Shown piece after piece: positions 8,851 to 18,739 of a DNA stretch of 64,000 nt. A program made the position numbers and the translations under genes. The stretch lies in the NCBI RefSeq assembly GCF_049800675.1, contig NZ_JBLOOT010000006.1, forward strand, positions 62,001 through 126,000. The letters are read 5' to 3'. Positions within the stretch are counted from its first letter, which is position 1. Each line of letters opens with the position of its first letter. The notes under the pieces are model-generated. The model saw only the letters and a program-made list of their open reading frames with translations, was not told the DNA's origin and ran no database searches. Source of the DNA: Cauispirillum nitrogeniifigens (GTDB lineage Bacteria; Pseudomonadota; Alphaproteobacteria; Rhodospirillales; Rhodospirillaceae).

Positions 8851-8917
8851 TTGTTCACCACAGAGAAAAAATGTTCACACCATGAAAATTTGCCTGTTTT
8901 TTCTCCCCTGGTCAAAA
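8851..8917. promoter_or_regulatory. Possible operator region upstream of mgsA
   Basis: TGTTCAC occurs twice in direct orientation at 8852-8858 and 8872-8878, 20 bp apart, about two helical turns. The stretch around the first copy (8851-8871, ending in GAGAAAAAA) is also an imperfect inverted partner of 8897-8917 (TTTTTTCTC...GGTCAAAA). This AT-rich patch sits between the XRE-cupin gene and mgsA in otherwise GC-rich DNA. I infer it may bind the XRE-cupin protein. I see no sigma-54 match in this interval. Confidence 0.4.
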
Positions 8918-9026
8918 GCTGTGCAGAAAACCTAAATTCGAGGCAGGGATTTGCCGGAAACGCAGGCAGCACCAAGGGCGGCGCGGCCCTTGCGGGACGG
9001 CGCCGGGGGCGATTCGGCGAATCGGC

Positions 9027-9683
9027 TCAGGTGGTCTGGGGGTAGGAGATGATGGACAGGTAGCGTGCCGGCAGGGACACCAGCCCCTCCGGCCCGTGCG
9101 GGGCGTCGGCGTCGAAGAACAGGCTGTCGCCGGGCTCCAGGCGGAACAGGCGGTCGCCGTGGCGGTAGTCCAGCACGCCGTCGAGCATGTAGATCAGCTC
9201 GATGCCTTCGTGCTGGAAGGTCGGGAAGGTGTCCGAGCTTTCCGACAGGGTGATCAGGTAGGGCTCGACCACCACGCCGCTGTTGTTGGAGCCGATGTGG
9301 CCGAGCAGGTTGTACTGGTGCCCCGACCGGGTGCCGGCGCGGGCCACCTCGACGCCCTGGCCGGCCTTGACGTGCATGGCCCCGCGTTCCTCCTCGAAGC
9401 CGGCGAACAGCGAGATCAGCGGCACCCGCAGGGCGTTGGCCAGGGTCTGGATGGTCGACAGCGACGGCGAGGTCAGGCCGTTCTCGATCTTCGACAGCAT
9501 GCCGGTGGACAGTCCGGTCTCGGCGGCCAGGTCGGCCACGGTCATGCGCTGGCGCTTGCGCAACTGGCGGACCTCGCGGCCGATGGCGACTTCCAGGTTC
9601 TTCTCCCGCAGTTCCTTCAGGCGGTGCGGATCCTGGGTCAGGCTGGCCTTGTCGGCAGGGCGCTTCTTGGAGGCTTCGGTCAT
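9027..9683 (-). CDS. XRE-family regulator with C-terminal cupin sensor domain
   Basis: A 218-residue regulator. A helix-turn-helix at about residues 30-85 (VRQLRKRQRMTVADLAAETGLS, then SKIENGLTSPSLSTIQTLANAL) is followed by a cupin domain at about 110-215 (FPTFQHEGIELIYMLDGVLDYRHGDR, LEPGDSLFFDADAPHG). I use the ATG at 9681-9683 (MTEASKKRP), which has AAGGA upstream; an in-frame start at 9743 would overlap the amtB terminator. The gene is on the same strand as, and just upstream of, mgsABC. XRE-cupin proteins often control amine and amino-acid catabolism, so I infer control of the methylamine genes. Confidence 0.9.
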   Translation of the reverse strand: MTEASKKRPADKASLTQDPHRLKELREKNLEVAIGREVRQLRKRQRMTVADLAAETGLSTGMLSKIENGLTSPSLSTIQTLANALRVPLISLFAGFEEERGAMHVKAGQGVEVARAGTRSGHQYNLLGHIGSNNSGVVVEPYLITLSESSDTFPTFQHEGIELIYMLDGVLDYRHGDRLFRLEPGDSLFFDADAPHGPEGLVSLPARYLSIISYPQTT

Positions 9684-9736
9684 GGTCTGTCCTTGGGGCG
9701 GGGTGCCCGTTCTTACCATGGGCCGCTTGCCGACAC

Positions 9737-9768
9737 AAAACACCCCGGACGGTTGCCCGTCCGGGGTG
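9737..9768 (-). terminator. Rho-independent terminator of glnK-amtB
   Basis: A perfect 12-bp stem: CACCCCGGACGG (9741-9752) pairs with CCGTCCGGGGTG (9757-9768) around a four-base loop. On the minus strand it is followed by TTTTGT. It lies 23 bp after the amtB stop codon. Confidence 0.9.
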
Positions 9769-9791
9769 CGATGCGGCAGGAAGATGCGGGA

Positions 9792-11123
<1,332 letters not shown>

Positions 11124-11145
11124 GTGGAATGTCCCCTCGGTCGTC

Positions 11146-11484
11146 TTACAGGGCGTCGTCGTCGGTCTCGCCCGTGCGGATGCGGACGGCCCGCTGGATG
11201 TCCAGCACGAACACCTTTCCATCGCCGATCTTGTCGGTCTTGGCGGCGGCGCAGACCGCTTCCACCACCTGATCGACAAGCTCGGACTTCACCGCGATCT
11301 CGATCTTGATCTTGGGGAGGAAGCTGACTTGGTATTCAGCGCCGCGGTAGATCTCGGTCTGCCCCTTCTGGCGGCCGAAACCCTTCACCTCCGATACGGT
11401 CAGGCCCTGAATGCCAAGCGGGCTCAGCGCGGCATGCACTTCGTCCAGCTTGAAGGGCTTGATGATAGCCATGACCAGTTTCAT
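11146..11484 (-). CDS. glnK: P-II nitrogen regulatory protein GlnK
   Basis: A 112-residue P-II signalling protein of standard length. It starts MKLVMAIIKPFKLDEVHAAL. The T-loop holds Tyr51 (YRGAEY), the uridylylation site, and the C-terminal signature reads GDGKVFVLDIQRAVRIRTGE. It binds ATP/ADP and 2-oxoglutarate and blocks AmtB when nitrogen is plentiful. First gene of glnK-amtB, 75 bp downstream of a sigma-54 promoter core. Confidence 0.96.
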   Translation of the reverse strand: MKLVMAIIKPFKLDEVHAALSPLGIQGLTVSEVKGFGRQKGQTEIYRGAEYQVSFLPKIKIEIAVKSELVDQVVEAVCAAAKTDKIGDGKVFVLDIQRAVRIRTGETDDDAL

Positions 11485-11559
11485 GAAATCCCCCTCATCG
11501 AGATAGAGCCTGATGGCCGTCGGCGGCAGGGCGCCACGGGCGGCTGGCGGGAAGCCGTA

Positions 11560-11574
11560 TCAAGACCCGTGCCA
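11560..11574 (-). promoter_or_regulatory. Sigma-54 (RpoN) promoter of glnK-amtB
   Basis: On the minus strand the sequence reads TGGCACGGGTCTTGA. It matches the -24 element TGGCACG exactly, with the usual four-base gap, and the -12 element TTGC with one mismatch (TTGA). The distance to the glnK start is about 75 bp. An NtrC-type activator is expected. Upstream, at 11681-11696, an AT-rich patch flanked by TGCAT and ATGCA might be part of an enhancer site, but it is not a standard NtrC match. Confidence 0.8.
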
Positions 11575-11794
11575 GACGCGCCGATCCCGGTGGCGCAAGG
11601 CTCCGACGGCCCTTGTCTGGCCGCGACCGGATGCGAACGGCCAAAAAAGGGGCAAAAATGGGGCGGGCTGTGCATCCATGGTTAAATTTTATGCATGGTG
11701 GTGAAATTGGGCGCTGCCGTGGCGTCGTTCCGCCGGGTGGGCTAGACTGTGCATCTGGAGCCGCCAGGGGCGGAGATCGACGGGGGAGGGGCGC

Positions 11795-12358
11795 ATGTCC
11801 GAGGTGTTCGCGCGGCCGGGCGACGAGGGTCCGGTCACGGTGTCGCTGGCGCGCCGGCCCCGACCGGGCCGCGAGGCCGACTATGAAGCCTGGATTTCCG
11901 GCGTCATAGCCGCCGCCTCGCCCTTTCCGGGGCACCAGGGGGCGAGCGTCCTGCGGCCCCGCGCGCCCGGCGGGGAATACGTCATCATCTATCGTTTCGA
12001 CACCTACGCTCATTGCCGCGCCTGGGAGGAGTCCGCGCAGCGGGCGGAGTGGCTGGCCAAGCTCGACGACATGGTTGAGGGAGACGCCGCCGTGAAGCGC
12101 GTCACCGGCCTGGAAACATGGTTCGACCTGCCCGAGGTGCCGGCCGCCGCCAAGCCGGCGCCGCACAAGATGGCGCTGGTGCTGATCGTCGTCGTGTTCG
12201 TGATCGTGCTGCTGCTCAACCTGGCGCTGGTCCCGTTCATCGCCGGCTGGCCGCTGCCGCTGCGCATCCTGACCGTGGCGGTGATCCAGGTCCTGCTCAT
12301 GACCTACGTTGTCATGCCGCAGGTCACCCGCCTGTTGAAGGGCTGGCTGTTCAGATAG
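11795..12358 (+). CDS. Antibiotic biosynthesis monooxygenase (ABM) domain membrane protein
   Basis: A 187-residue protein. An N-terminal ferredoxin-like ABM domain (residues about 15-105; PGREADYEAWISGVIAAA, FPGHQGASVLRP, YVIIYRFDTYAHCRAWEES) is joined to two C-terminal membrane helices (about 125-150 and 155-178). This domain-plus-two-helix form is common in proteobacteria and its function is not settled. The domain would face the cytoplasm. Divergent from glnK, separated by 310 bp that hold the glnK promoter; I see no other gene in that gap. Confidence 0.8.
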   Translation: MSEVFARPGDEGPVTVSLARRPRPGREADYEAWISGVIAAASPFPGHQGASVLRPRAPGGEYVIIYRFDTYAHCRAWEESAQRAEWLAKLDDMVEGDAAVKRVTGLETWFDLPEVPAAAKPAPHKMALVLIVVVFVIVLLLNLALVPFIAGWPLPLRILTVAVIQVLLMTYVVMPQVTRLLKGWLFR

Positions 12359-12464
12359 CGCGCGGCGCGCGTGAGGGTTGGGCGCGGCGGCCGGGACGTG
12401 CTATCACCCCGCCTCCCGCGCTCTGGCGCACCGGCGCCGGGCGCCCATGGAAGGGTTGAGGACG

Positions 12465-12827
12465 ATGACGGACAGTGATGTGAAATGCGCCCAGTGCGGC
12501 TCCGAGCATGTGTATCAGGACGGCAGCCTGTGGATCTGCCCGGAGTGCGCCCACGAGTGGAGCATTGACGCGGCCGGCGCCGCCGCCGCTGGGGATGGCG
12601 ACGGTGCGGACGTGGTGCGCGATGCCAACGGCAACGTGCTGGCCAGCGGCGACACCGTGATCGTCATCAAGGACCTGAAGGTCAAGGGCTCGTCCCTGGT
12701 GGTCAAGGGCGGCACCAAGGTCAAGAACATCGGCCTCACCGACGGCGCGGACGGCCACAACATCGCCTGCCGCATCGACGGCATCGGTGCCATGAACCTG
12801 AAGTCGGAATTCGTGAAGAAGGCGTGA
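12465..12827 (+). CDS. yjdM: PhnA/YjdM-family zinc-ribbon protein
   Basis: A 120-residue protein with an N-terminal zinc ribbon (CAQCGSEHVYQDGSLWICPECAHEW) and a C-terminal PhnA domain (VRDANGNVLASGDTVIVIKDLKVKGSS, GTKVKNIGLTDG, HNIACRIDGIGAMNLKSEFVKKA). Once linked to phosphonate use by its location in E. coli, the family has no firmly proven role there. The ATG at 12465 (MTDSDVK) is chosen because homology begins there, with GAGGAC upstream. It appears to be a single-gene unit. Confidence 0.9.
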   Translation: MTDSDVKCAQCGSEHVYQDGSLWICPECAHEWSIDAAGAAAAGDGDGADVVRDANGNVLASGDTVIVIKDLKVKGSSLVVKGGTKVKNIGLTDGADGHNIACRIDGIGAMNLKSEFVKKA

Positions 12828-12905
12828 GGGCGGAAGGGCGCCATCCCCGCTTTCGAGCTTGTGAAGGCGCCAACGCTTGATGGTGCTCCGCCTCACCATC
12901 AACCC

Positions 12906-13025
12906 GTCGTTCCCGCGCAGGCGGGAACCCAGGGCCGTGGAGGCAGTTCCATCAGCTTCCTTATGTCATTGATGCCGCTGGGGTTTTCTCCACGGCCCCT
13001 GGGCCCCCGCCTGCGCGGGGGCGAC
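12906..13025. repeat. Palindromic intergenic repeat (REP/BIME-like)
   Basis: A left arm at 12906-12942 and a right arm at 12989-13025 form a long imperfect inverted repeat, for example GGGCCGTGGAG against CTCCACGGCCC. Each arm also contains its own small hairpin (TTCCCGCGCAGGCGGGAA and CCCCCGCCTGCGCGGGGG), as in BIME-type elements. It fills the gap between the convergent yjdM and napC genes and may stop transcription from both sides. Confidence 0.75.
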
Positions 13026-13041
13026 GGAATGTATTGGCGCG

Positions 13042-13668
13042 TCAGCTTCCCGGCTGGGTTCCCACCGGCATGGGGCTGTGCGGCAGCTCCGGGGTGATGC
13101 CGTAGGCGCCCTTGGGCAGCGAGTGGGCGATGCCCTTGTGGCAGTCGATGCAGGTCAGGTTGTCTTCCTGGGCCCGCAGGTGGTTGTCGCGGGCACGCTT
13201 GTTCTGCAAGCTGACGTCCATGGCCATGAAGTTGTGACAGTTGCGGCATTCGCGGCTGTCGGTGTCCTTCATCGTCGCCCACACCTTCTGAGCCATGCGC
13301 AGGCGCTCGGCCTCGAACTTCTCGGGCGTGTCGACGGTGCCGAGCGCCTTGTGCCACAGTTCGCGCGACGCCTCGATCTTGCGGACCATCTTGTGGGTCC
13401 ACTCCTTCGGCACGTGGCAGTCCGGGCAGGTGGCGCGCACGCCGCTGGGGTTGGTGTCGTGCGCCGTTCCGACATACTCGACGTACACGTTGTCGCCCAT
13501 CTCGTGGCAGGAGATGCAGAACGTTTCGTTGTTGGTCGCTTCCATGGCGGTGTTGAAGGCACCCCAGAAGATGACGCCCCCGGCGAAGCCGACCACCAGC
13601 AGCAGGCCGAAGGAGATCACGCCGGCGGGCCGCCAGAACCAGCGCCACAGTCGTTTGATGAAGCTCAT
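13042..13668 (-). CDS. napC: Tetraheme cytochrome c quinol dehydrogenase NapC
   Basis: A membrane-anchored tetraheme cytochrome of 208 residues that passes electrons from quinol to NapB-NapA in the periplasm. One N-terminal membrane helix (about residues 14-38) is followed by four CxxCH heme sites: CISCH, CPDCH, CRNCH and CIDCH, the full NapC/NirT complement. Conserved histidines and lysines between them fit bis-His ligation. Last gene of napFDAGHBC, 30 bp after napB. Confidence 0.95.
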   Translation of the reverse strand: MSFIKRLWRWFWRPAGVISFGLLLVVGFAGGVIFWGAFNTAMEATNNETFCISCHEMGDNVYVEYVGTAHDTNPSGVRATCPDCHVPKEWTHKMVRKIEASRELWHKALGTVDTPEKFEAERLRMAQKVWATMKDTDSRECRNCHNFMAMDVSLQNKRARDNHLRAQEDNLTCIDCHKGIAHSLPKGAYGITPELPHSPMPVGTQPGS

Positions 13669-13698
13669 GGGTTTCCCCTCCTCAGGGACCGGGCAGGG

Positions 13699-14145
13699 TC
13701 AGCGCGCCGGGGTGAAGGTGTTGCCGGTCAGTTCGGGCGCGTCGGTCTGGGGAACGTGGCACTGGGTGCAGAACCAGCGGGTGCGCGCCACATCGTCGAG
13801 GCGGTTGCCCTCGCGGTCGATGTAGTGGGTTTCCGAAACCTTGGGGGCGTTGAACTGGGTGTTGAACGGCCAGTCGTGGCAGCTCATGCACTGGTTGGTC
13901 TTGAGGTCGATCTCGTACTTGTCGATGCGGTGCGGGATCAGCGGCGGCTGCTGGCGGTAGGCGCGGGCGAAGGGCCGGCCTTCCTCGACGCCGTGGATCT
14001 CGGGCTTGGGATCGAGTTCGTCGACGGCGGCGCCGCGCAGGGTCTGCACCTCGGCGGCGCCGGCAGGCCCGCCCAGGCCGCCGGCGGCGGCGGCCAGAAG
14101 GAAGGCCCCGGCGACGGCGGCCATGATCTTGGTGAGCTTGCGCAT
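13699..14145 (-). CDS. napB: Periplasmic nitrate reductase diheme subunit NapB
   Basis: A 148-residue periplasmic diheme cytochrome c. An N-terminal signal peptide (MRKLTKIMAAVAGAFLLAAAA) is followed by two CxxCH sites, CMSCH in TNQCMSCHDWP and CTQCH near the C-terminus. The core motif PPLIPHRIDKYEID is typical of NapB. The ATG at 14143-14145 has GGGAG about eight bases upstream; an in-frame ATG at 14160 would overlap napH. It starts one base after the napH stop. Confidence 0.94.
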   Translation of the reverse strand: MRKLTKIMAAVAGAFLLAAAAGGLGGPAGAAEVQTLRGAAVDELDPKPEIHGVEEGRPFARAYRQQPPLIPHRIDKYEIDLKTNQCMSCHDWPFNTQFNAPKVSETHYIDREGNRLDDVARTRWFCTQCHVPQTDAPELTGNTFTPAR

Positions 14146-14146
14146 C

Positions 14147-15058
14147 TCAGGGACTCCCATGCGGGTGAGGGACGGTGGTGCGGTCGAAGCGGTGGGTGAA
14201 GGCGAACACGTCGCGGTGACAGACGTCGATGCAGCGTCCGCAGTTGGTGCAGTCCCCGGACAGGACCAGTGGGGTCGCCTCGCCCGTGCCTTTCAGCGCC
14301 GGGGTCAGCACGTGCGGCTCCGGGCAGACGTGGTAGCAGGCCTGGCACTGGTCGCAGGCGTCGCGGTCGCGGGCGCTGACCCGCGTCAGGCTGGCCTTGC
14401 CGATCAGCCCGTAGGCGGCGCCCACGGGGCAGAGGTGGCCGCACCAGCCGCGATTGGCGGCGAAGGTGTCGAACAGGACGACGCCGACGATCAGCATCCA
14501 GGCCAGCGAGCCGGCCATGAAGATGCCGAACACCAGCTCGCGGTGCAGCAGGGTGACGGGATTGAGGCTTTCCCAGGCGATGACGCCCGACAGGGCCGAC
14601 ACGCCCACGACCACTCCCAGCAGCCACCAGCGGGCCGACCGCGCCAGCGTCAGGCCGCCGCGGATGCCCAGGTGGACGCGGGCGGCGTGCGCCCCGTCGG
14701 TCAGCAGGTTGACCGGGCAGATCCAGGCACAGAACGACCGCCCGCCGAACACCATGTAGAGGCCCACAAGCAGGGCCACGCCGATCCACGCGGCGGCGGA
14801 CAGATCCTGCCCGGCGGCCAGGGACTGGACGAACAGCAGCGGGTCGGTAAAAGGCACGGTATCGAACAGGGTGCTCGACGCCAGCGTGCCCTTGAGCACC
14901 CACAGGCCGAGCAGCGGTCCGCTGAGGAACAACCCCAGCACGCCGAGCTGGCTGAGACGGCGCAGCAGCAGCCACTTGTGGGCGGCCAGGCGGCCCTTGG
15001 CGGCCACCGCCAGGGCGGCCGGGCGCTGGCGCGAAACGGGATTGGCGGGCGCGGTCAT
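14147..15058 (-). CDS. napH: Quinol dehydrogenase membrane component NapH
   Basis: A 303-residue polytopic membrane iron-sulfur protein. Several membrane helices are visible (LSQLGVLGLFLSGPLLGLWVL, AAWIGVALLVGLYMVFG, LAWMLIVGVVLF). Cytoplasmic cysteine motifs CAWICPVNLL and CGHLCPVGA are present, plus two 4Fe-4S clusters near the C-terminus (CDQCQACYHVCPEP and CTNCGRCIDVCHRD). The second motif ends CH instead of CP. With NapG it forms a second quinol-oxidising route to NapA. The ATG at 15056-15058 overlaps the napG stop by four bases. Confidence 0.94.
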   Translation of the reverse strand: MTAPANPVSRQRPAALAVAAKGRLAAHKWLLLRRLSQLGVLGLFLSGPLLGLWVLKGTLASSTLFDTVPFTDPLLFVQSLAAGQDLSAAAWIGVALLVGLYMVFGGRSFCAWICPVNLLTDGAHAARVHLGIRGGLTLARSARWWLLGVVVGVSALSGVIAWESLNPVTLLHRELVFGIFMAGSLAWMLIVGVVLFDTFAANRGWCGHLCPVGAAYGLIGKASLTRVSARDRDACDQCQACYHVCPEPHVLTPALKGTGEATPLVLSGDCTNCGRCIDVCHRDVFAFTHRFDRTTVPHPHGSP

Positions 15059-15828
15059 GGCTTGAACCCCTTCAATCCGCCCTCGGGCGTGCGCACGGGC
15101 AGTTGCAGGGTGTCGGGGATGAGCGATTCCCCGGCGCGCCGCTTTTCCTCCCAGCCCAGGCGGTAGTGGTCGGCCGAGGCGGCGCCGGCGAGGTCGCGCG
15201 GCAGCACCTTGATGGCCGAGGCATCGGGCAGCACGCAGGCCTTTTCGCACTTGCCGCAGCCGGTGCAGCGCTCCGACACCACCACCGGCTCGAAGATGGC
15301 GTGCACGCCGGTGCGCGGGTTGGGGGTGGTGACCAGGGTGATGGCCTCGTCGATCAGCGGGCAGACGCGGTAGCACACGTCGCAGCGCAGGCCGAGGAGG
15401 TTGAGGCAGGTCTCGCGGCCGACCAGCACGGCGACGCCCATGTCGGCCTTGGTGATGTCGGTCAGCGCCGGGTCAAGCGCGCCGGTGGGGCAGGCGACGA
15501 CGCAGGGAATGTCCTCGCACATCTCGCAGGGGACGTCGCGGGCGGTGAAATAGGGCGTGCCGACGGGCGCCGGGCCGCCCAGGCCGGCGAGCTTCAGCGT
15601 GTCGTAGGGGCAGTCGCGCACGCACAGCCCGCAGCGCGTGCAGGCGCCCAGGAAGTCCGCTTCGGGCAGCGCGCCGGGCGGCCGCAGGGCCGTGGCGGCG
15701 CGGCTTTCCGTCTGCGAACCGGCCAGGGCGGCGAGGCCCAACCCGGCGACGCAGGCCATGCCGCAGGCCTTGGCCGCGCCGATCAGCACGTCGCGCCGGC
15801 TGGGGGGCTTGGAGGGTCTGTCGTTCAT
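15055..15828 (-). CDS. napG: Ferredoxin-type protein NapG
   Basis: A 257-residue iron-sulfur protein with a Tat-like signal (SRRDVLIGAAKACGMACVAGL). Four 4Fe-4S cysteine motifs follow: CTRCGLCVRDCP, CEMCEDIPCVVACP, CDVCYRVCP and CTGCGKCEKACV. It is expected in the periplasm, linking NapH to NapB/NapA. It follows napA by 74 bp and overlaps napH by four bases. Confidence 0.94.
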   Translation of the reverse strand: MNDRPSKPPSRRDVLIGAAKACGMACVAGLGLAALAGSQTESRAATALRPPGALPEADFLGACTRCGLCVRDCPYDTLKLAGLGGPAPVGTPYFTARDVPCEMCEDIPCVVACPTGALDPALTDITKADMGVAVLVGRETCLNLLGLRCDVCYRVCPLIDEAITLVTTPNPRTGVHAIFEPVVVSERCTGCGKCEKACVLPDASAIKVLPRDLAGAASADHYRLGWEEKRRAGESLIPDTLQLPVRTPEGGLKGFKP

Positions 15829-15902
15829 TGCTCCGCTCCCCTCTGGAGAGGGGCGGACGGCGGGGTGGCCCGCCGCCCGTCATGGGATGTCACGGGGTGA
15901 CG

Positions 15903-18401
15903 TCAGGCCTTCTCGACCCGGCACACGGACTTCTTGAAGTCCGTCTCCTTGGAGATCGGGCAGGTGGCGTCGAGGATGAGCTTGTTGACCAACTGGCTCT
16001 CGTCGAAGAAGGGCATGAACACCAGGCCGCGCGGCGGCTTGTTGCGGCCCCGCGTCTCCAGCGTCGTCAGCACCTCGCCGCGGGAGTTGGACACCTTCAC
16101 CGTCTGGCCGCGCCGCAGGCCACGGTCGCGGGCGTCCAGCGGGTGCATGAACAGCACCGCGTTGGGGAACGACTTGTGCAGTTCCGGCACGCGGCGGGTC
16201 ATCGACCCGGTGTGCCAGTGCTCCAGCACGCGGCCGGTGGACAGCCACAGGTCGAAGGTGGCGTCGGGGTGTTCGGCCGGCGGTTCGTAGGGCAGGGCGA
16301 AGATCACCGCCTTGCCGTCCTTGTGGCCGTAGAACTTCATGCCCTCGCCGGCCTTGACGTAGGGGTCGTAGCCCTCGCGGAAGCGCCACAGGGTTTCCTT
16401 GTCGTCGACCACCGGCCAGCGCAGGCCGCGCGCCTTGTGGTAGGTGTCGAACGACGCTAGGTCGTGCGCCTTGCCGCGCCCGAAGGCGGCGTATTCCTCG
16501 AACAGGCCCTTGTGCACGTAGAAGCCGAAGTGGCGGCTCTCGTCATTGAGCTGGCCCTCGGGCAGGTCGGACAGGGGATACTTGTTCACCTGGCCGTTGC
16601 CGTAGAGCACGTCGAACAGCGTCTTGCCGCGCACCTCGGGCGCCTTGGCGATCAGCTCCTCGGGCCACACGTCCTCGATCTTGAAGCGCTTGGTGAACTC
16701 CATGACCTGCCACAGGTCGGAGCGCGCCTCGCCGGGCGGCGACACCTGCTGGCGCCAGAACTGGGTGCGGCGTTCGGCGTTGCCGTAGGCGCCTTCCTTC
16801 TCCGCCCACATGGCGGTGGGCAGGATGAGGTCGGCCGACAGCGCGGTGACGGTGGGGTAGGGGTCGGACACGACGATGAAGTTTTCCGGGTTGCGATAGC
16901 CCGGATAGGCCTCGTCGTTCATGTTCGGGCCGGCCTGCATGTTGTTGGTGCACTGCACCCAGTAGCAGTTCAGCTTGCCGTCCTTGAGCATGCGGTTCTG
17001 GAGCACGGCATGGAAGCCGGGCTTGTCGGGGATGGTGCCCTCGGGCACCTTCCACAGCTGTTCGGTCTTGGCCCGATGGTCGGGGTTCATGACCACCATG
17101 TCGGCGGGCAGGCGGTGGGCGAAGGTGCCGACCTCGCGCGCGGTGCCGCAGGCCGACGGCTGGCCGGTCAGCGAGAACGGGCCGCAGCCGGGCTGGCTGA
17201 TCTTCCCGGTCAGCAGGTGGATGTTGTAGACGAGGTTGTTGGCCCAGGTGCCACGGGTGTGCTGGTTGAAGCCCATGGTCCAGAAGGACACCACCTTGAC
17301 CTTGGGATCGGCGTAGAGCTTGGCCAGGGCGATGAGCTGTTCGGCCGGAACGCCCGAGATCTTGCTGGCCTTCTCCACGGTGTACTCGGCGACGAACGCC
17401 TTGTAGGCGGCGAAGTCGATGTCCTCGGCGGCGTTGGCGTCCTTTGCGACGCCCTGCTCCAGCGGGTGTTCGGGACGCAGGCCGTAGCCGATGTTGGTGA
17501 CGCCCTTCTTGAACTTGGTGTGGGCGGTCACGAAAGCGTCGTCCACCGCGCCGTTCTGGATGATGTAGTTGGCGATGAAGTTGAGGATCGCCAGGTCCGA
17601 CTGCGGCGCGAAAACGATCGGCAGGTCGGCCAGCTCGAAGCTGCGGTGCTCGAAGGTCGACAGCACGGCGACCTTGGCGCCGTCATGCGTCAGGCGGCGG
17701 TCGGTCAGGCGCGACCACAGGATGGGGTGCATCTCCGACATGTTGGAGCCCCACAGCACGAAGGCGTCGGCGTGCTCGATGTCGTCATAGCAGCCCATCG
17801 GCTCGTCGATGCCGAAGGTGCGCATGAAGCCGGCCACGGCCGAGGCCATGCAGTGCCGCGCGTTGGGGTCGAGGTTGTTGGAGCGGAAGCCGGCCTTCAT
17901 CATCTTGGCGGCGGCGTAGCCTTCCCAGATGGTCCACTGGCCGGAGCCGAACATGCCGACGGCGGTCGGCCCCTTGGCCTTGAGCGTGGCCTTCCACTTC
18001 TCGGCCATGATGTCGAACGCCTGATCCCAGGTGATCGGCTGGAAGTCGCCGTCCTTGTCGAACTTGCCGTTGGTCATGCGCAGCAGGGGCTGGGTCAGGC
18101 GGTCCTTGCCGTACATGATCTTGGACAGGAAATAGCCCTTGATGCAGTTCAGGCCCTTGTTGACCGGCGCGTCCGGGTCGCCTTGCGTGGCAACAACACG
18201 GCCCTCGCGGGTGCCGATCAGCACGCCGCAGCCGGTGCCGCAGAAACGGCACACGCCCTTGTCCCAGGAGATGCCGTCGGTGCCCGGCGCGGCGGCGCTG
18301 GCCGCCGTGGAGGCGAAGCCGGCGGGCAGGGTGAGGCCGGCGACGGCGGCGGTGGCGGCGGCGGCCTGGGCCTTGATGAAGGTGCGGCGGGTGGTCAGCA
18401 T
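15903..18401 (-). CDS. napA: Periplasmic nitrate reductase catalytic subunit NapA
   Basis: Reduces nitrate to nitrite in the periplasm. 832 residues, normal for NapA. It has a Tat signal (TTRRTFIKAQAAAA), a 4Fe-4S site (CRFCGTGCGVLIG, with a fourth Cys in KGLNCIKGYF), and the Cys in NARHCMASAV that ligates molybdenum. The start is the ATG at 18399-18401, directly before the Tat motif. An open frame continues upstream to 19148, but it overlaps napD and napF in another frame and is not coding. The gene overlaps napD by seven bases. Confidence 0.96.
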   Translation of the reverse strand: MLTTRRTFIKAQAAAATAAVAGLTLPAGFASTAASAAAPGTDGISWDKGVCRFCGTGCGVLIGTREGRVVATQGDPDAPVNKGLNCIKGYFLSKIMYGKDRLTQPLLRMTNGKFDKDGDFQPITWDQAFDIMAEKWKATLKAKGPTAVGMFGSGQWTIWEGYAAAKMMKAGFRSNNLDPNARHCMASAVAGFMRTFGIDEPMGCYDDIEHADAFVLWGSNMSEMHPILWSRLTDRRLTHDGAKVAVLSTFEHRSFELADLPIVFAPQSDLAILNFIANYIIQNGAVDDAFVTAHTKFKKGVTNIGYGLRPEHPLEQGVAKDANAAEDIDFAAYKAFVAEYTVEKASKISGVPAEQLIALAKLYADPKVKVVSFWTMGFNQHTRGTWANNLVYNIHLLTGKISQPGCGPFSLTGQPSACGTAREVGTFAHRLPADMVVMNPDHRAKTEQLWKVPEGTIPDKPGFHAVLQNRMLKDGKLNCYWVQCTNNMQAGPNMNDEAYPGYRNPENFIVVSDPYPTVTALSADLILPTAMWAEKEGAYGNAERRTQFWRQQVSPPGEARSDLWQVMEFTKRFKIEDVWPEELIAKAPEVRGKTLFDVLYGNGQVNKYPLSDLPEGQLNDESRHFGFYVHKGLFEEYAAFGRGKAHDLASFDTYHKARGLRWPVVDDKETLWRFREGYDPYVKAGEGMKFYGHKDGKAVIFALPYEPPAEHPDATFDLWLSTGRVLEHWHTGSMTRRVPELHKSFPNAVLFMHPLDARDRGLRRGQTVKVSNSRGEVLTTLETRGRNKPPRGLVFMPFFDESQLVNKLILDATCPISKETDFKKSVCRVEKA

Positions 18402-18727
18402 GCCTCGATCTCCCCTTCCAGGGCTGTGGCGTCCTCGAACTGGTGGAAGACGAGGGCGGACGCCGCCACCCCGTCCCAATCGGTGAAGCCCTTCAGGCGG
18501 TCGATGGCGAGGACCTCGTCGGTGTCCTCGACCACCACGACGATGCGCCCGTCGGGGCTGCTGGCATGGACCTCGCAGCCGGCGGTGCCGGACAAGCGGG
18601 CGACCACGGCGGCGGTCTTGTCGGGGGTGGCGTGCAGCAGCACCCCGCAGATGTTCACCGGCCCGCCGGTGGGCGGGAGAGGGAGATGCTCGGGGCCGGA
18701 TGGCCTGTCGAAGCGGGTGGTGCGCAT
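18395..18727 (-). CDS. napD: NapA signal-peptide-binding chaperone NapD
   Basis: A 110-residue cytoplasmic chaperone that binds the NapA Tat signal and delays export. The NapD core begins at NICGVLLHATPDKTAAVVARL and continues with CEVHASSPDGRIVVVVED. About 24 residues precede the usual family start, so a start nearer the core (a GTG codon just before NICG) is possible. Lies 12 bp after napF and overlaps napA by seven bases. Confidence 0.88.
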   Translation of the reverse strand: MRTTRFDRPSGPEHLPLPPTGGPVNICGVLLHATPDKTAAVVARLSGTAGCEVHASSPDGRIVVVVEDTDEVLAIDRLKGFTDWDGVAASALVFHQFEDATALEGEIEAC

Positions 18728-18739
18728 GCTCGGCCCTCC

